Positions 22,743-32,128 of a stretch of 64,000 nucleotides of DNA are shown in pieces. Each line of letters starts with the position of its first letter. Position 1 is the stretch's first letter. The DNA lies in NCBI RefSeq assembly GCF_016019935.1, contig NZ_JAECMT010000002.1, positions 1 through 64,000 on the forward strand. The letters are read 5' to 3'. The notes beneath the pieces were generated by a model. It saw only the letters and a program-made list of their open reading frames with translations, was not told the origin of the DNA and did no database searches. The position numbers were made by a program, and so were the translations under genes. Source of the DNA: Paenibacillus sp. GSMTC-2017 (GTDB lineage: Bacteria; Bacillota; Bacilli; Paenibacillales; Paenibacillaceae).

Positions 22743-23999
22743 TTATCCTATTTCAATTTGTTGCTTCTTATATTTTACTTTTAAGCTGTTTAAGATTGTA
22801 ATTGCTTTTTCCTTTGCTTCTTGTGGCGTATCGCCTGTCGTAATAATATACCCCAGTCGATCATCTGAGCTTTTTGCTACAGTAACTTTATCACCACTTG
22901 CTACGGTGAAATGTGATCGTACAACATTTGCATGCTCAGCAAGCACTTCTAGTCCTTCAATCTCTTCAAATATACCATCACGATCCGCTGTTACGTAAGC
23001 AATCGAAGCAGCGCGATGGTGTTTCTTTTCTATTCCTAAAGGATTATCTAAATAATAATTAACGGTAGCTTCGAAAATATCTACTCCAAATGCCTGCACT
23101 AATAAATCTGATGAAATGTTATCTCCACCCGGTCGTCCATTTACTTCAATGATACGTGCTCCCGTACTGGTGAGCTTAACTTCTACATGGCTCGGACCAT
23201 TTGTAATGCCTATCGCCTTCAATGCTGCTACCGCGGTATTTATAATTTCGTCTTCACTATCTTTATGGGATGGTGTTGGCAATGTATGAACAATTTCTAC
23301 GAAATAAGGCAGCGGCGACGTAATTTTTTCAGTCACTGTCGAAAATATCGGCTCTCCATCTTTCACAAACAGCTCTACACTAAATTCTGGTCCATCCAAA
23401 TATTGTTCAATCAAATATTCATCACGTATTTTGAAGTCCATATAAGATACTTTGAACTCTACGATAATATCGATTGCTTTATGCAGCTCTGAAGCGTTGT
23501 TTATTAGATATACATTTTGGCTACTTGCCGCATTGGTCGGCTTTAAAACAACTGGATAGCCAATCTCATCGGCAGCTTCGAGCGCTTCATCAAACGTTTT
23601 AATTTTTTTGAACTTTGCACTAGGAACTCCATGTTCTGCATAAGCTTGACGAGCTAAATCTTTATTTCTAGATCTCAAAGCAGCTTCATAAGGTACCCCT
23701 CTTAGTCCAAGTCGCTCAGCTACCTTTGCGGTTAGATGTGAAGCGTAGTCTGTTGCAGGAATGAGTGCATCCAATTGATTTACATAAGGTGATTGAAGAA
23801 TAGCTTGATAAATTGACTCTTCATCGCGTATATCAGCTACGATCAGATCATGATAGATGCCTTCGTAGCCGTACTTTTGTGGGTTATCTAGTGATGAAAC
23901 GATAGAAATAACTTTATGTCCCTGCTCAAAAGCGACTCTAGCGAAGCTAACGCCGTAGAAACTTGGCTCTACAAAAGCGACTGTTTTGATCGTTGACAT
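22743..23999 (-). CDS. ATP-grasp amino acid ligase of the AmCP cluster
   Basis: 418 residues, BacD/L-amino-acid-ligase type. ATP-grasp features are YPVVLKPTNAASSQNVYLI (ATP-binding lysine), EQYLDGPEFSVELFV, and Mg-binding VEVK plus EVNGRPGGDNISSD. BacD-like enzymes make dipeptides through an acyl phosphate. AAGGAGG precedes the ATG. Located after the LysW pathway genes and an exporter, it is a candidate for condensing the released non-standard amino acid with another one. The pairing of substrates is inference. Confidence 0.82.
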   Translation of the reverse strand: MSTIKTVAFVEPSFYGVSFARVAFEQGHKVISIVSSLDNPQKYGYEGIYHDLIVADIRDEESIYQAILQSPYVNQLDALIPATDYASHLTAKVAERLGLRGVPYEAALRSRNKDLARQAYAEHGVPSAKFKKIKTFDEALEAADEIGYPVVLKPTNAASSQNVYLINNASELHKAIDIIVEFKVSYMDFKIRDEYLIEQYLDGPEFSVELFVKDGEPIFSTVTEKITSPLPYFVEIVHTLPTPSHKDSEDEIINTAVAALKAIGITNGPSHVEVKLTSTGARIIEVNGRPGGDNISSDLLVQAFGVDIFEATVNYYLDNPLGIEKKHHRAASIAYVTADRDGIFEEIEGLEVLAEHANVVRSHFTVASGDKVTVAKSSDDRLGYIITTGDTPQEAKEKAITILNSLKVKYKKQQIEIG

Positions 24000-24133
24000 T
24001 GTTTAAACCTCCTTGATTGAGTTTTTAACCCGGCATTTATGCTTAAATAGGTATTGTTAGTAACACTATTTCGCCTAAAGTTGTGTCTATTTTCTTATGA
24101 GATGTCGCAAGCTCGCCCTTCGGGACGTGTACG

Positions 24134-24217
24134 TGTAACCCGAAAAATCGGGTTAATGCTCTCTTGACCCGCCATTCAGGGCATGTAACCCGAAAAAATC
24201 GGGTTAATGCTCTCTTG
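24134..24217. repeat. Two copies of a 33-bp hairpin repeat
   Basis: TGTAACCCGA-A(4-5)-TCGGGTTA followed by ATGCTCTCTTG occurs at 24134-24166 and 24184-24217, period 50 bp. Each copy contains an AACCCGA/TCGGGTT hairpin with an A-only loop. It lies in the 242-bp gap between the exporter and the ATP-grasp gene. No T-run follows on the minus strand, so a simple terminator is unlikely; partial termination or mRNA processing is possible. Confidence 0.7.
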
Positions 24218-24241
24218 GTGGGCTTCCATATGGCTGCAAAC

Positions 24242-25462
24242 TTACGCCTCCACTTCTACTCTCCTTTGCTGTGGAGCTCTACCGCTCATGACTAGAAAGA
24301 GAGCAAGCCCGACAAACATGAGTCCACTCATCCAGAGGAAGCCAACGCCTGGAGAGTAGCGATCGATGACTATACCTAGCCCCGTTGCGGAGAAAGTTTG
24401 TAAGAGTAAGGAGATTGCCATCCAGACCGAAGTTGCCCGTCCCATATACGATTTCGAGACTGTTTCCATAAGAGTAGTCGTCATTAAAATCCGAAGTGAA
24501 GAGTTTGTTAAACCAATCAAAACACTTCCGAAATACAATAAGAGAACCGCTGAGTTAAATGCAACCGCAAGTAAGTTCAATACGGCAATTACGAAAAACA
24601 ACAGTATAGTCCCCTTCTGAGATAACTTCTTAGCTAATGGGGCTGCAATAAATCCAGATAACAGTCCACCAATTCCGTAGAACATATCAGATAGTCCGAA
24701 AACGACGGAATCTCCTTTTACCGTGTCACTAACATAACCAGGAAGAACAACGTTAAAAATCATCGTAGAAACAAGTGGAATGATCGAAACTACACCTAAT
24801 AGAAATAAATAAGGCCGTTCCGCCAAATATTTGATACCATTTTTAAACGTTTCGACGAATTTTTCTCCTTGATTCTCTATAGGCAAAGGAGTGTGTTCCA
24901 TTCGCTTTAAGAACAAACCGCCAGCAATGAAGGCCAAAGCATTCAGAAGCAATATAACTTCGAACCCAACAAATTTGTACAAAATGCCGGAGACTGCTCC
25001 AGCCATAAACATGCCGACTTGTAAGCTTATTTCGATGAGCGAGTTACCATGAATGAGATCCTTCTCTGGTAAAATCTCTTGAACTAAACTTCGTGAAGCT
25101 GCCATATACAACGTCCATCCCATACCGTTAAGGATTGCAAATGTATATAAATACTCAATCCGAAAGCCAGTCCATAAGAATGCAGCCATTATGAGAAGTA
25201 ATGCTACTGCACGAACGCCATGGGCCCACAAAATAATCGTTTTGCGATTCCACTTATCAATGATTGTGCCCGCAAAAGCTGATATAAGAAATCCGGCAAT
25301 TACATTTAATGAAAGCATGAGTCCAACTGCCGTTATCGATCCTTTCTGGTCCATAAGATACCAGTTGGCACCAATCGTACTCATCCCCACGCCAAAGCCA
25401 GACACAATATCGGATAAAAAGTAGTTACGAAAGTTTTTTGGCTTTAATACGCTAAACACCAT
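24242..25462 (-). CDS. MFS exporter of the AmCP cluster
   Basis: 406 residues, 12 predicted helices, with the inter-helix 2-3 motif GTIIDKWNRKTIILWAHG, as in enterobactin/drug exporters of the MFS. The start ATG (25462) overlaps the end of the transketolase C-terminal gene by 11 bp; AGGTG sits six bases upstream. Translational coupling to the biosynthetic genes suggests export of the product and self-protection. Confidence 0.82.
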   Translation of the reverse strand: MVFSVLKPKNFRNYFLSDIVSGFGVGMSTIGANWYLMDQKGSITAVGLMLSLNVIAGFLISAFAGTIIDKWNRKTIILWAHGVRAVALLLIMAAFLWTGFRIEYLYTFAILNGMGWTLYMAASRSLVQEILPEKDLIHGNSLIEISLQVGMFMAGAVSGILYKFVGFEVILLLNALAFIAGGLFLKRMEHTPLPIENQGEKFVETFKNGIKYLAERPYLFLLGVVSIIPLVSTMIFNVVLPGYVSDTVKGDSVVFGLSDMFYGIGGLLSGFIAAPLAKKLSQKGTILLFFVIAVLNLLAVAFNSAVLLLYFGSVLIGLTNSSLRILMTTTLMETVSKSYMGRATSVWMAISLLLQTFSATGLGIVIDRYSPGVGFLWMSGLMFVGLALFLVMSGRAPQQRRVEVEA

Positions 25463-26387
25463 GCACAGCACCTACAATATCTGTTATTTGATTTTTCAAT
25501 GGATCTAAACCAAATCCTAAATAAGAAAGCACCTCTGCATGTGTTCCTCCAAAAATTGGCCATTGCTCACCACAATGATGAGCAAATATCTTTTTCTCAG
25601 GCAACAAGAGTGCTAGATAAGATGCTGTACTGCCGGTTGCTCGATGTTCTTCTACAACTAGAAATTGGTCTGACAAAGAGCTTAGTTGCTCAACATACGA
25701 TTTCAAACTCCCAATATCAACATATACAAGGTGTACATGAACGATAGAATCATCCCATTGAATAATTTCCTTACATAACTCGGTCGCTTGCTCACCAACT
25801 GAAATGATACATAATCTAGCTCGATACTTCCGATTACCGCCTTCCAAAATAATGTCCCTACAACTGGAACTCTCATCTCGGTACATGCTTTCGAACGCAT
25901 CATTTCGAGAAAGGCGAATATAGTAAGGTTCATCCGAAAGAGCTGCTTCTTGAATGACTCTCCTAGTTTCCTCTTCGCCATGTGGGCATGCGATCCTAAT
26001 ATTTTGAAACGATTGGATGATTGCAATATCTTCAAGAGCATGATGTGTAGTGCCGAACCAACCGCCAGAAACACCGCCGTAAGCTGCAACAACTTTCACA
26101 TTTTTGCCCATGTAGCCCATTGTAAGCTTAATACTTTCGGCAGCTCGTAGCGCTGCAAAGGATGCAAACGTCGAGAAAAATGGAACGTATCCCGCTTCAG
26201 CAAGTCCCGCAGCAACATCAATACCAGCCAGTTCAGCAATACCTAAATTGAAAAATCGATCTGGATGCTGTAACTGAAAGGGATGATCTTTACCACCTAA
26301 ATCTGCTTCGATACAAATGATTTGTTCATTTGTAGAAGCAAGCTTAGCTAACTCATCTTTGTACGAATCTCTTCCTGACTTTGTCAT
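25452..26387 (-). CDS. Transketolase C-terminal subunit
   Basis: 311 residues corresponding to the pyrimidine and C-terminal domains of transketolase/DXS-like enzymes (IEADLGG, RFFNLGIAELAGIDVAAGLAEAG in shortened form near residues 30-60, with the catalytic glutamate in NLGIAE). The start is the ATG at 26387, overlapping the stop of the N-terminal subunit gene as ATGA, so the two halves are made together. With that partner it should transfer a two-carbon ketol unit to an aldehyde. The LysW-bound semialdehyde is the suggested acceptor. Confidence 0.88.
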   Translation of the reverse strand: MTKSGRDSYKDELAKLASTNEQIICIEADLGGKDHPFQLQHPDRFFNLGIAELAGIDVAAGLAEAGYVPFFSTFASFAALRAAESIKLTMGYMGKNVKVVAAYGGVSGGWFGTTHHALEDIAIIQSFQNIRIACPHGEEETRRVIQEAALSDEPYYIRLSRNDAFESMYRDESSSCRDIILEGGNRKYRARLCIISVGEQATELCKEIIQWDDSIVHVHLVYVDIGSLKSYVEQLSSLSDQFLVVEEHRATGSTASYLALLLPEKKIFAHHCGEQWPIFGGTHAEVLSYLGFGLDPLKNQITDIVGAVHGV

Positions 26388-27232
26388 AGTAAGCTCACCT
26401 TCCATTTATGAGCAACCTTCGTTGGTATTTTCACATAATGTGCACCGGGATGGCCTTCAATTGCTGCTACACCCTTTCCTTTTACGGTAGATGCTAGAAT
26501 AGCGAGTGGTGCGACCATATCAGGTTCGATTGCATCAACAATTTCTTCGAAGTTATGTCCATCAATTTCTCTCACTGAGAATCCAAACGATTCAAACCTT
26601 TGGCGTAGATTCCGGATCGGTGAGATGTCTTGAACATAACCATCATTTTGCCCGCCATTGATATCAATAATATAAATAAAGTTTGTAATGTTTTGTGCTT
26701 GAACAATTTGAGCTGTTTCCCAGCAGAGCCCCTCCTGTAATTCACCGTCACCGCCAATAACGACAGATACTCCTTTAGAACCCTTCAATTTTTGCGATAA
26801 TGCCCAACCTGCGGCATACGGAATACCATGTCCTAAACTCCCCGTTGCAAAGGGTATCCCCGGTAACTTGTGATTGGGATGCCCTGTAAACAAAGAGCCA
26901 ACTGCTCCATAGCTGTCAGCGGGGTTTTCCTCAATAATCCCATACACATGAAGTGCAGCGTATAAGCCAGCGGCGGCGTGTCCTTTACTAAGAATGACAA
27001 CTGAGCTTGGGTCGTTACCATATTTCGCATAGGCACCAATAAGAAGATCAATAGCAGATAAGCTGCCACCAATATGACAACCTGTCGGAGTAGCTGCCAT
27101 GTCGATGATTAACTTTCTCGCAGCTTTAGCTCTTTCAATTAGTACTGGGATGTTTGCGCTATCGTCATTTTGTTCTTGTCGCAACTGTTGTTGCAACTCT
27201 AGATGCATCTGTTGTGGTATCGTTTGTTCCAT
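26384..27232 (-). CDS. Transketolase N-terminal (TPP-binding) subunit
   Basis: 282 residues. The thiamine diphosphate motif begins at GDGELQEG (161-168) and ends at DINGGQND (about 190). Histidines of the active site are seen in GCHIGGSLS, SKGHAAAGLY and TGHPNHKLPG. GGAGG lies seven bases before the ATG. The first 68 bp overlap the end of the LysZ-LysK gene in another frame, giving a glutamine-rich N-terminus (PQQMHLELQQQLRQEQ). It partners with the following gene. Confidence 0.88.
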   Translation of the reverse strand: MEQTIPQQMHLELQQQLRQEQNDDSANIPVLIERAKAARKLIIDMAATPTGCHIGGSLSAIDLLIGAYAKYGNDPSSVVILSKGHAAAGLYAALHVYGIIEENPADSYGAVGSLFTGHPNHKLPGIPFATGSLGHGIPYAAGWALSQKLKGSKGVSVVIGGDGELQEGLCWETAQIVQAQNITNFIYIIDINGGQNDGYVQDISPIRNLRQRFESFGFSVREIDGHNFEEIVDAIEPDMVAPLAILASTVKGKGVAAIEGHPGAHYVKIPTKVAHKWKVSLL

Positions 27233-29081
27233 TTAATACCTCCGATCGTAACCGAAACCATTCAGTTACAGCTTCTTTCAAAATGGTTCTCGCAGATGCC
27301 ACCTCATCATTATGCAAATACTCATCATTCGTATGATCCAAGCTTGCATCCCCAGGTCCATAGGCGACCATCGGTACATTAATCCAAGTTGTTGCGAGAG
27401 TGTTCATGTCGCTTGTGCCGCGTTTCTTAATATAGTGAATGGACTTTCCTTGTTTGGCGAAGCTCCGAACGAATGATTTGACGAGCTTGTCGGAACGTGA
27501 GTTAGCGTAACCTGCTGTTGTACGCAGTACTTCTATCGTTATACCTTCACCGAATGTTAGATCGATCCGATCTCTATAATCTCTGCCTGCTTCAGGTGAG
27601 ACACGGAAATTCAACGTACCTACAACCGTTAATAATCCTCGTTCGTTGCGATGCTCAATATCAATTAGCGAAGATAGTGATTGAGGATCTATATCCCGTA
27701 CTCGTGATCGAATATCTGCTACAACGTTATACAATTCATCAATCGCACTTATGCTGTCCTTAGCGGCGGTATGCTCCTGAGCACGATGAATCGTAATTTG
27801 AAGTTTAAATAATCCATAATAACCGAGTGTTAAACTCCCATCTCCGCTTGGTTCACCAATAATGACCGCCTCCGCGGAATAATGATCACGAATGAAAAAG
27901 GCACCTTTTGACGATGATATTTCCTCTTCGACTGCTCCAATGACAAGTAGCGATCCATTCTCTGGCACGTCAACTTCTTCTAACATGTGAATGAAATTAA
28001 CGAAAGAACCTTTTGCGTCGACGACACCTCTACCTGTCACTCCTTCCGAATCGGTGCGAACTGGCCATACATGCGGCACAGTATCGATATGTCCGAGTAA
28101 TAGCAACGTATTAGAGCCATTCCCTTTTCGGAATACAATATTGCCCGCTCCATCTATACTTCCAGAAACATCCGGATATTGAACCGATTCTAATAAATAA
28201 TGTGCGAGCTCATGTTCATCTTGTGATACAGATGGGATACGAACCACTTTATTAAGCAGATCGACGGCGCCAAGATGCCCTTCTACATTCCAAAACCACG
28301 TCTTCCCACTCGTTTCGAGTGTGTGTGGACCAGAGATGTTCACATCACAGACGCCTTGCGTAATAGCAAGTTGTGCTGCCCGTACCTTTTGCTTCATGCG
28401 CCCCTTAACAGATCTTAGCTCATCTTTTGTGTACACATCTGGAATTGTAGAGGTTGGATCTTCGATATCTACTAATAAACCAGCAGTCCCAGTAACAAAG
28501 CGTAAATGATGCGCTTCAAGATCGATTGCAAGATGTGCTGCCAACACATCTGCATCGATATTAATATAATCATTTAGTTCAGGTTCCCATATTGGAGGTG
28601 TTAGGCACACAACGTCGAACGCTGACAACGCTTCTTTCAGAAAAGAGGTGTGGCTGCCTAAGAATTGCCCAAATAAGGAGTCCCTTACGATAATCATTTT
28701 ACCATCTCTTATAGCCTTAATCGGCTTCGCTTTTTGACCATAGACGAGTCCTTGCTCACCACCAAGCTGTGCGAATACAGACAAACCATAATTTTTTAAC
28801 TGGTCGCGAACGACCGAGAGAATGTTCTCATGATATGCCGCACGAATAATGGGCATCTCCTCTGGAGAGCAGTACCGAACATCATCACCAGACGGCAAAG
28901 TGAGGAATGGCATCGGGCGTGAGATCGCTTCATACTTCTGCTTAATCGCCTCTGCGCCACCAGCTACGAGCAATACTCTATTTCCTCGCTTAACGATTCG
29001 ATCAATTTCCCCGAAAATATTAAGGTGATTAACTATCGTGCTACTCCCAAGTTTGATGACATACAAACTGCCTTTACTCAT
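27165..29081 (-). CDS. LysZ-LysK fusion: carrier-bound amino acid kinase and M20 deacylase
   Basis: 638 residues. Residues 1 to ~270 are an acetylglutamate kinase-like domain (VIKLGSSTI, LLVAGGAEAI, INIDADVLAAHLA), as LysZ, phosphorylating the side carboxylate of the LysW-bound substrate. Residues ~275-620 are an M20 zinc hydrolase as LysK: metal ligands in LLLGHIDTVPH, GVVDAKGS, the catalytic VEEEISSS, IGEPSG and a C-terminal histidine. It would release the finished amino acid from LysW. The order kinase then hydrolase in one chain is unusual, since these are normally separate. The ATG (29081) overlaps the LysY stop by one base (TGATG). Confidence 0.88.
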   Translation of the reverse strand: MSKGSLYVIKLGSSTIVNHLNIFGEIDRIVKRGNRVLLVAGGAEAIKQKYEAISRPMPFLTLPSGDDVRYCSPEEMPIIRAAYHENILSVVRDQLKNYGLSVFAQLGGEQGLVYGQKAKPIKAIRDGKMIIVRDSLFGQFLGSHTSFLKEALSAFDVVCLTPPIWEPELNDYINIDADVLAAHLAIDLEAHHLRFVTGTAGLLVDIEDPTSTIPDVYTKDELRSVKGRMKQKVRAAQLAITQGVCDVNISGPHTLETSGKTWFWNVEGHLGAVDLLNKVVRIPSVSQDEHELAHYLLESVQYPDVSGSIDGAGNIVFRKGNGSNTLLLLGHIDTVPHVWPVRTDSEGVTGRGVVDAKGSFVNFIHMLEEVDVPENGSLLVIGAVEEEISSSKGAFFIRDHYSAEAVIIGEPSGDGSLTLGYYGLFKLQITIHRAQEHTAAKDSISAIDELYNVVADIRSRVRDIDPQSLSSLIDIEHRNERGLLTVVGTLNFRVSPEAGRDYRDRIDLTFGEGITIEVLRTTAGYANSRSDKLVKSFVRSFAKQGKSIHYIKKRGTSDMNTLATTWINVPMVAYGPGDASLDHTNDEYLHNDEVASARTILKEAVTEWFRLRSEVLNGTNDTTTDASRVATTVATRTK

Positions 29082-30130
29082 CAAGGCCACGCTCCTTCCC
29101 CGTCAAATTGTAATCCAGCATCCTCTGGGAAGTCGAAGTATAGATTGGCTGCTTGAAGGGCTTGACCAGCAGCCCCTTTTATTAAATTATCGATAGTCGC
29201 TATCGATACGACGTTACGTCCTTCTACATAAGCACCTATTTCAGCTACATTCGTCCCGACGACCGTTTTGATCATTGGTGAACTGTGTCCTGAACTGAAA
29301 TAATGAAGAAACGGTTTGGAAGAGTAGCTACTAAAGAATGCTTTTTTCACATCGACGGCTGTTACCCCTTCTTTTAACAAGGAATAAGAAGTTGCCATAA
29401 TGCCTCTTGGAAGATCGAGACTATATACCGAAAACTGTAAATCTACGGATCGATCCAAATGATAGTTAAGAGCATGCTCCACTTCTGGCTTATGTCGATG
29501 TCCATGAACTTTGTAGGCTCTAAAATTGTGGGATCGTTCTGCGTGATGTTCGGTCGTCGATTTCCCACCGCCGCTGGAACCTGTTTTCGCATCTGTAACA
29601 ACCCGACCTTCAATAAGATCATGTGCAACTAACGGATAAAGGGTGTAGAGCGTCGCTACAGCCATACAGCCTGGCAGATTAACTACTTTCACAGCACGAT
29701 TGATGCTGCTAAACTCAGGTATGAAATAATGCCATCCCCCTTCAAAGGGATGATGTAATGTCGCAGGATAATGTTGACTTAAGAGTTCAGGATCTGAGAT
29801 ACGATAATCTCCGCTTACATTGAAAATATAGTCCGTATGACTCGCTACTTGCTCGATGATTTTAGGAAGTGCACCCGTTGGTAAGCACGAAAATATAGCA
29901 TCGTAATGCCCATCTAGATCGGCTATTTTCGTAAACTTCAAAGGGCTTGGCTTCTTTTTGTGAATGGAACCAACAAAATATTTATCTACAGGGTATCCAG
30001 CCTTCGATTCGGAGGACACAAAATCAACTTTAAACCCAGGATGTTTGCCAAGCAGCCGATACAATTCAGCGCCAGTGAACCCGCTGCCGCCTAATATCGC
30101 TACTCGTCTTTGGTTGCCAATCTCACTCAT
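29081..30130 (-). CDS. lysY: LysY/ArgC-type carrier-bound acyl phosphate reductase
   Basis: 349 residues of the N-acetyl-gamma-glutamyl-phosphate/LysW-aminoadipyl-phosphate reductase family. It has the NADP-binding GGSGFTGAELYRLL (about 13-27), catalytic cysteine C155 in NLPGCMAVAT and the downstream histidine region HGHRHKPEVEHAL. It reduces the LysZ acyl phosphate to the semialdehyde. Starts at ATG with an ATGA overlap to the aminotransferase gene. Being next to lysW and lysX supports a carrier-bound substrate rather than free N-acetylglutamyl phosphate. Confidence 0.88.
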   Translation of the reverse strand: MSEIGNQRRVAILGGSGFTGAELYRLLGKHPGFKVDFVSSESKAGYPVDKYFVGSIHKKKPSPLKFTKIADLDGHYDAIFSCLPTGALPKIIEQVASHTDYIFNVSGDYRISDPELLSQHYPATLHHPFEGGWHYFIPEFSSINRAVKVVNLPGCMAVATLYTLYPLVAHDLIEGRVVTDAKTGSSGGGKSTTEHHAERSHNFRAYKVHGHRHKPEVEHALNYHLDRSVDLQFSVYSLDLPRGIMATSYSLLKEGVTAVDVKKAFFSSYSSKPFLHYFSSGHSSPMIKTVVGTNVAEIGAYVEGRNVVSIATIDNLIKGAAGQALQAANLYFDFPEDAGLQFDGEGAWP

Positions 30131-31449
30131 CCTAATCTAGCGTCTCTTTCATATGGTGCTTTTAAATCGCCGCCACGTTCTACGAGTTCACGAATAATAT
30201 GCGGGTTCGCATCGATTTTTTTGAACGCTAATGCGTAGGCTTGTATACGCTCGAATTCTATAGGAGTTCTAAGTTCTCGGCATATCGTTAAGCTGTTCCG
30301 TAACATCTTAAGTGTTTCTGGAAATAAGGAAACATCGTAGCCGAAATCTGTACGGTCAGATAAAGTAAATGGATATCCGTTACCGAAGCCCTTCCGATTT
30401 TTGAATGGTAGATGGCCTGGAATCGGCACGTTTTGCCATTCTCTTGCGTACACACCTTCGGCATTAATAAGCTGTTGTACGGCATCTTTTATACGAAAGT
30501 CTTCTAAATCTTGTAGACCAAGTCGTTCGGGATGCAGCTTAACTCGGTACATATTGTAGCTGTGGTTATAGCCCTCCGGTACGAATGGCCCGCTGAACAA
30601 CTTCGTTTCTGATAGAGCATTCGTTAAGTAGGCAGCATTGCGTGCACGAATTGCATCATAGTAAGGTAGACGATCTAGTTGGCTAAGCCCAAAGGCTGCT
30701 GCAATCCATGACATACGGTAATCAATACCGGATGATTCAAGGAATGAGATCGCACGATCATAGTCTTCCTTCTCTTTGAAGAAGGCGATACCGCCCTCTC
30801 CTCCAACTGGGAAGTTTTTGTCGGCCATTAAGCTTTGACCAGCTCCATCACCAATAGAACCAGCAAGCTTTCCATCAATAGAAGCAGAATGAGCGTGGGA
30901 AGCATCCTCAACAAGACGTAACGAATATTTGTCAGTTAAACGTCTAAGTGCGGCTAAATCAGCTGGCAAACCATGTACATGCACAGGCATAATTGCCTTT
31001 GTTTTGCTCGTTATCGCTTGTTCTGCTTTTACTGGATCTAAGCAATACGTAACCGGATCAATATCTACAAAGATCGGAATGGCTTTTGCAGCTACAACAG
31101 CTTGAGCTGTTGCAATAAACGTAAAGGCGGGAACGATAACTTCGTCCCCTGGCTGCACGCCTACACCTACTAATGCGAGATGTAGACTCGACGTACCGCT
31201 TGCAGTCGCAATCGCATAATTAGCTCCCACATACTTCCGATATGCTTCTTTAAATTCTTCTACAACGTCATTTCCATTCTGTTGAATAGAAACGAGCAAT
31301 TGAATAACATCTTCTTTTGTTATAATAGGAAAATTAGTTCTTCTTACATCTTCGGGAATAACGGATGGGCCACCTATTAAAGCTAACGGATCTTGAATCC
31401 AGCTTTCTGATGGCAATCCAAGTGGTTTACGAATAAAGTCAGTTTTCAT
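30127..31449 (-). CDS. DegT/DnrJ/EryC1 family PLP aminotransferase
   Basis: 440 residues of the sugar/AHBA-type aminotransferase family. The PLP lysine is K211 (ADKNFPVGGEGG), the aspartate pair to PLP nitrogen lies in LVEDASHAHSAS, and the substrate-side SGTSSLHLALVGVGVQPGDEV is intact. It would transaminate the ketone produced by the transketolase. The start is the ATG at 31449 (MKTDF), which overlaps the previous stop as ATGA and has GGAGG upstream; the ATG at 31488 lies inside the previous gene. Confidence 0.87.
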   Translation of the reverse strand: MKTDFIRKPLGLPSESWIQDPLALIGGPSVIPEDVRRTNFPIITKEDVIQLLVSIQQNGNDVVEEFKEAYRKYVGANYAIATASGTSSLHLALVGVGVQPGDEVIVPAFTFIATAQAVVAAKAIPIFVDIDPVTYCLDPVKAEQAITSKTKAIMPVHVHGLPADLAALRRLTDKYSLRLVEDASHAHSASIDGKLAGSIGDGAGQSLMADKNFPVGGEGGIAFFKEKEDYDRAISFLESSGIDYRMSWIAAAFGLSQLDRLPYYDAIRARNAAYLTNALSETKLFSGPFVPEGYNHSYNMYRVKLHPERLGLQDLEDFRIKDAVQQLINAEGVYAREWQNVPIPGHLPFKNRKGFGNGYPFTLSDRTDFGYDVSLFPETLKMLRNSLTICRELRTPIEFERIQAYALAFKKIDANPHIIRELVERGGDLKAPYERDARLG

Positions 31450-32108
31450 GCAGCAGAATTCCTCCTTAAAAGAGCAATCTTCACACATGCAGCAACGAGC
31501 GGGCTAAGTCTATAGTTAAATTGAACAGCTGGCTGCAGCTCAGGCTCACTTTCTTCCTGTGTCCACATCGTTTGTAAATCAAATGCTCCGAATATTTTTA
31601 GACGTTCAGCCTTTTTCCATATCGTTTCGTCGTTTGCTGCGATAGCAGCAACTGGTCCAAATCCTAGTCCCGAAAAGTCTAAGACGATTACAGAAGCGAC
31701 ACCTGTGTACTTCTGAATTAGCTGATCCAATTGACCAAGATTATCCCAGTCGATGCTAACTGAAACAAACGCTTGCTCGACTTTTGAGTCATTTACGAGA
31801 GAAATGCCAAGCCATTTAAGGAAGTTTCTTTGTTGCTCAGTAGAATTATCAAGGCGAGTCGTGGAAGAGTGTCCAATGTCTTGCCCCCAAAGCGCACCAT
31901 GAATCGCTCCAGTGTAACTATTAAATAAAGAAACATAGTTTGTTTTCGTTAATTTGGCTATACTCTTTTCTAGCCCTTTTAGCTCGTGATCATTTTTTTC
32001 TATACTCATAATGACTCCTGAGTTCAATACTCTAGACAAAACAAATGATATAGAAAAATAGTGTTCCTTCTGAAGTACAACTTTGGGTAATGTTAATGTG
32101 TCACCCAT
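31446..32108 (-). CDS. Partial DegT-like protein, probable aminotransferase partner
   Basis: 220 residues. ELKGLEKSIAKLTKTNYVSLFNSYTGAIHGALWG matches the N-terminal helix and phosphate-binding strand of DegT aminotransferases, and FNYRLSPLVAACVKIALL matches the later NYRM-x-AA segment, but the whole C-terminal domain and the PLP lysine segment are absent. It is therefore not a stand-alone aminotransferase. Being intact in frame, with a GGGAGG start and ATGA coupling to the full DegT gene, it looks like a conserved pseudo-enzyme subunit rather than debris. Confidence 0.6.
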   Translation of the reverse strand: MGDTLTLPKVVLQKEHYFSISFVLSRVLNSGVIMSIEKNDHELKGLEKSIAKLTKTNYVSLFNSYTGAIHGALWGQDIGHSSTTRLDNSTEQQRNFLKWLGISLVNDSKVEQAFVSVSIDWDNLGQLDQLIQKYTGVASVIVLDFSGLGFGPVAAIAANDETIWKKAERLKIFGAFDLQTMWTQEESEPELQPAVQFNYRLSPLVAACVKIALLRRNSAA

Positions 32109-32128
32109 ATCATTAATTCCCTCCCTGT

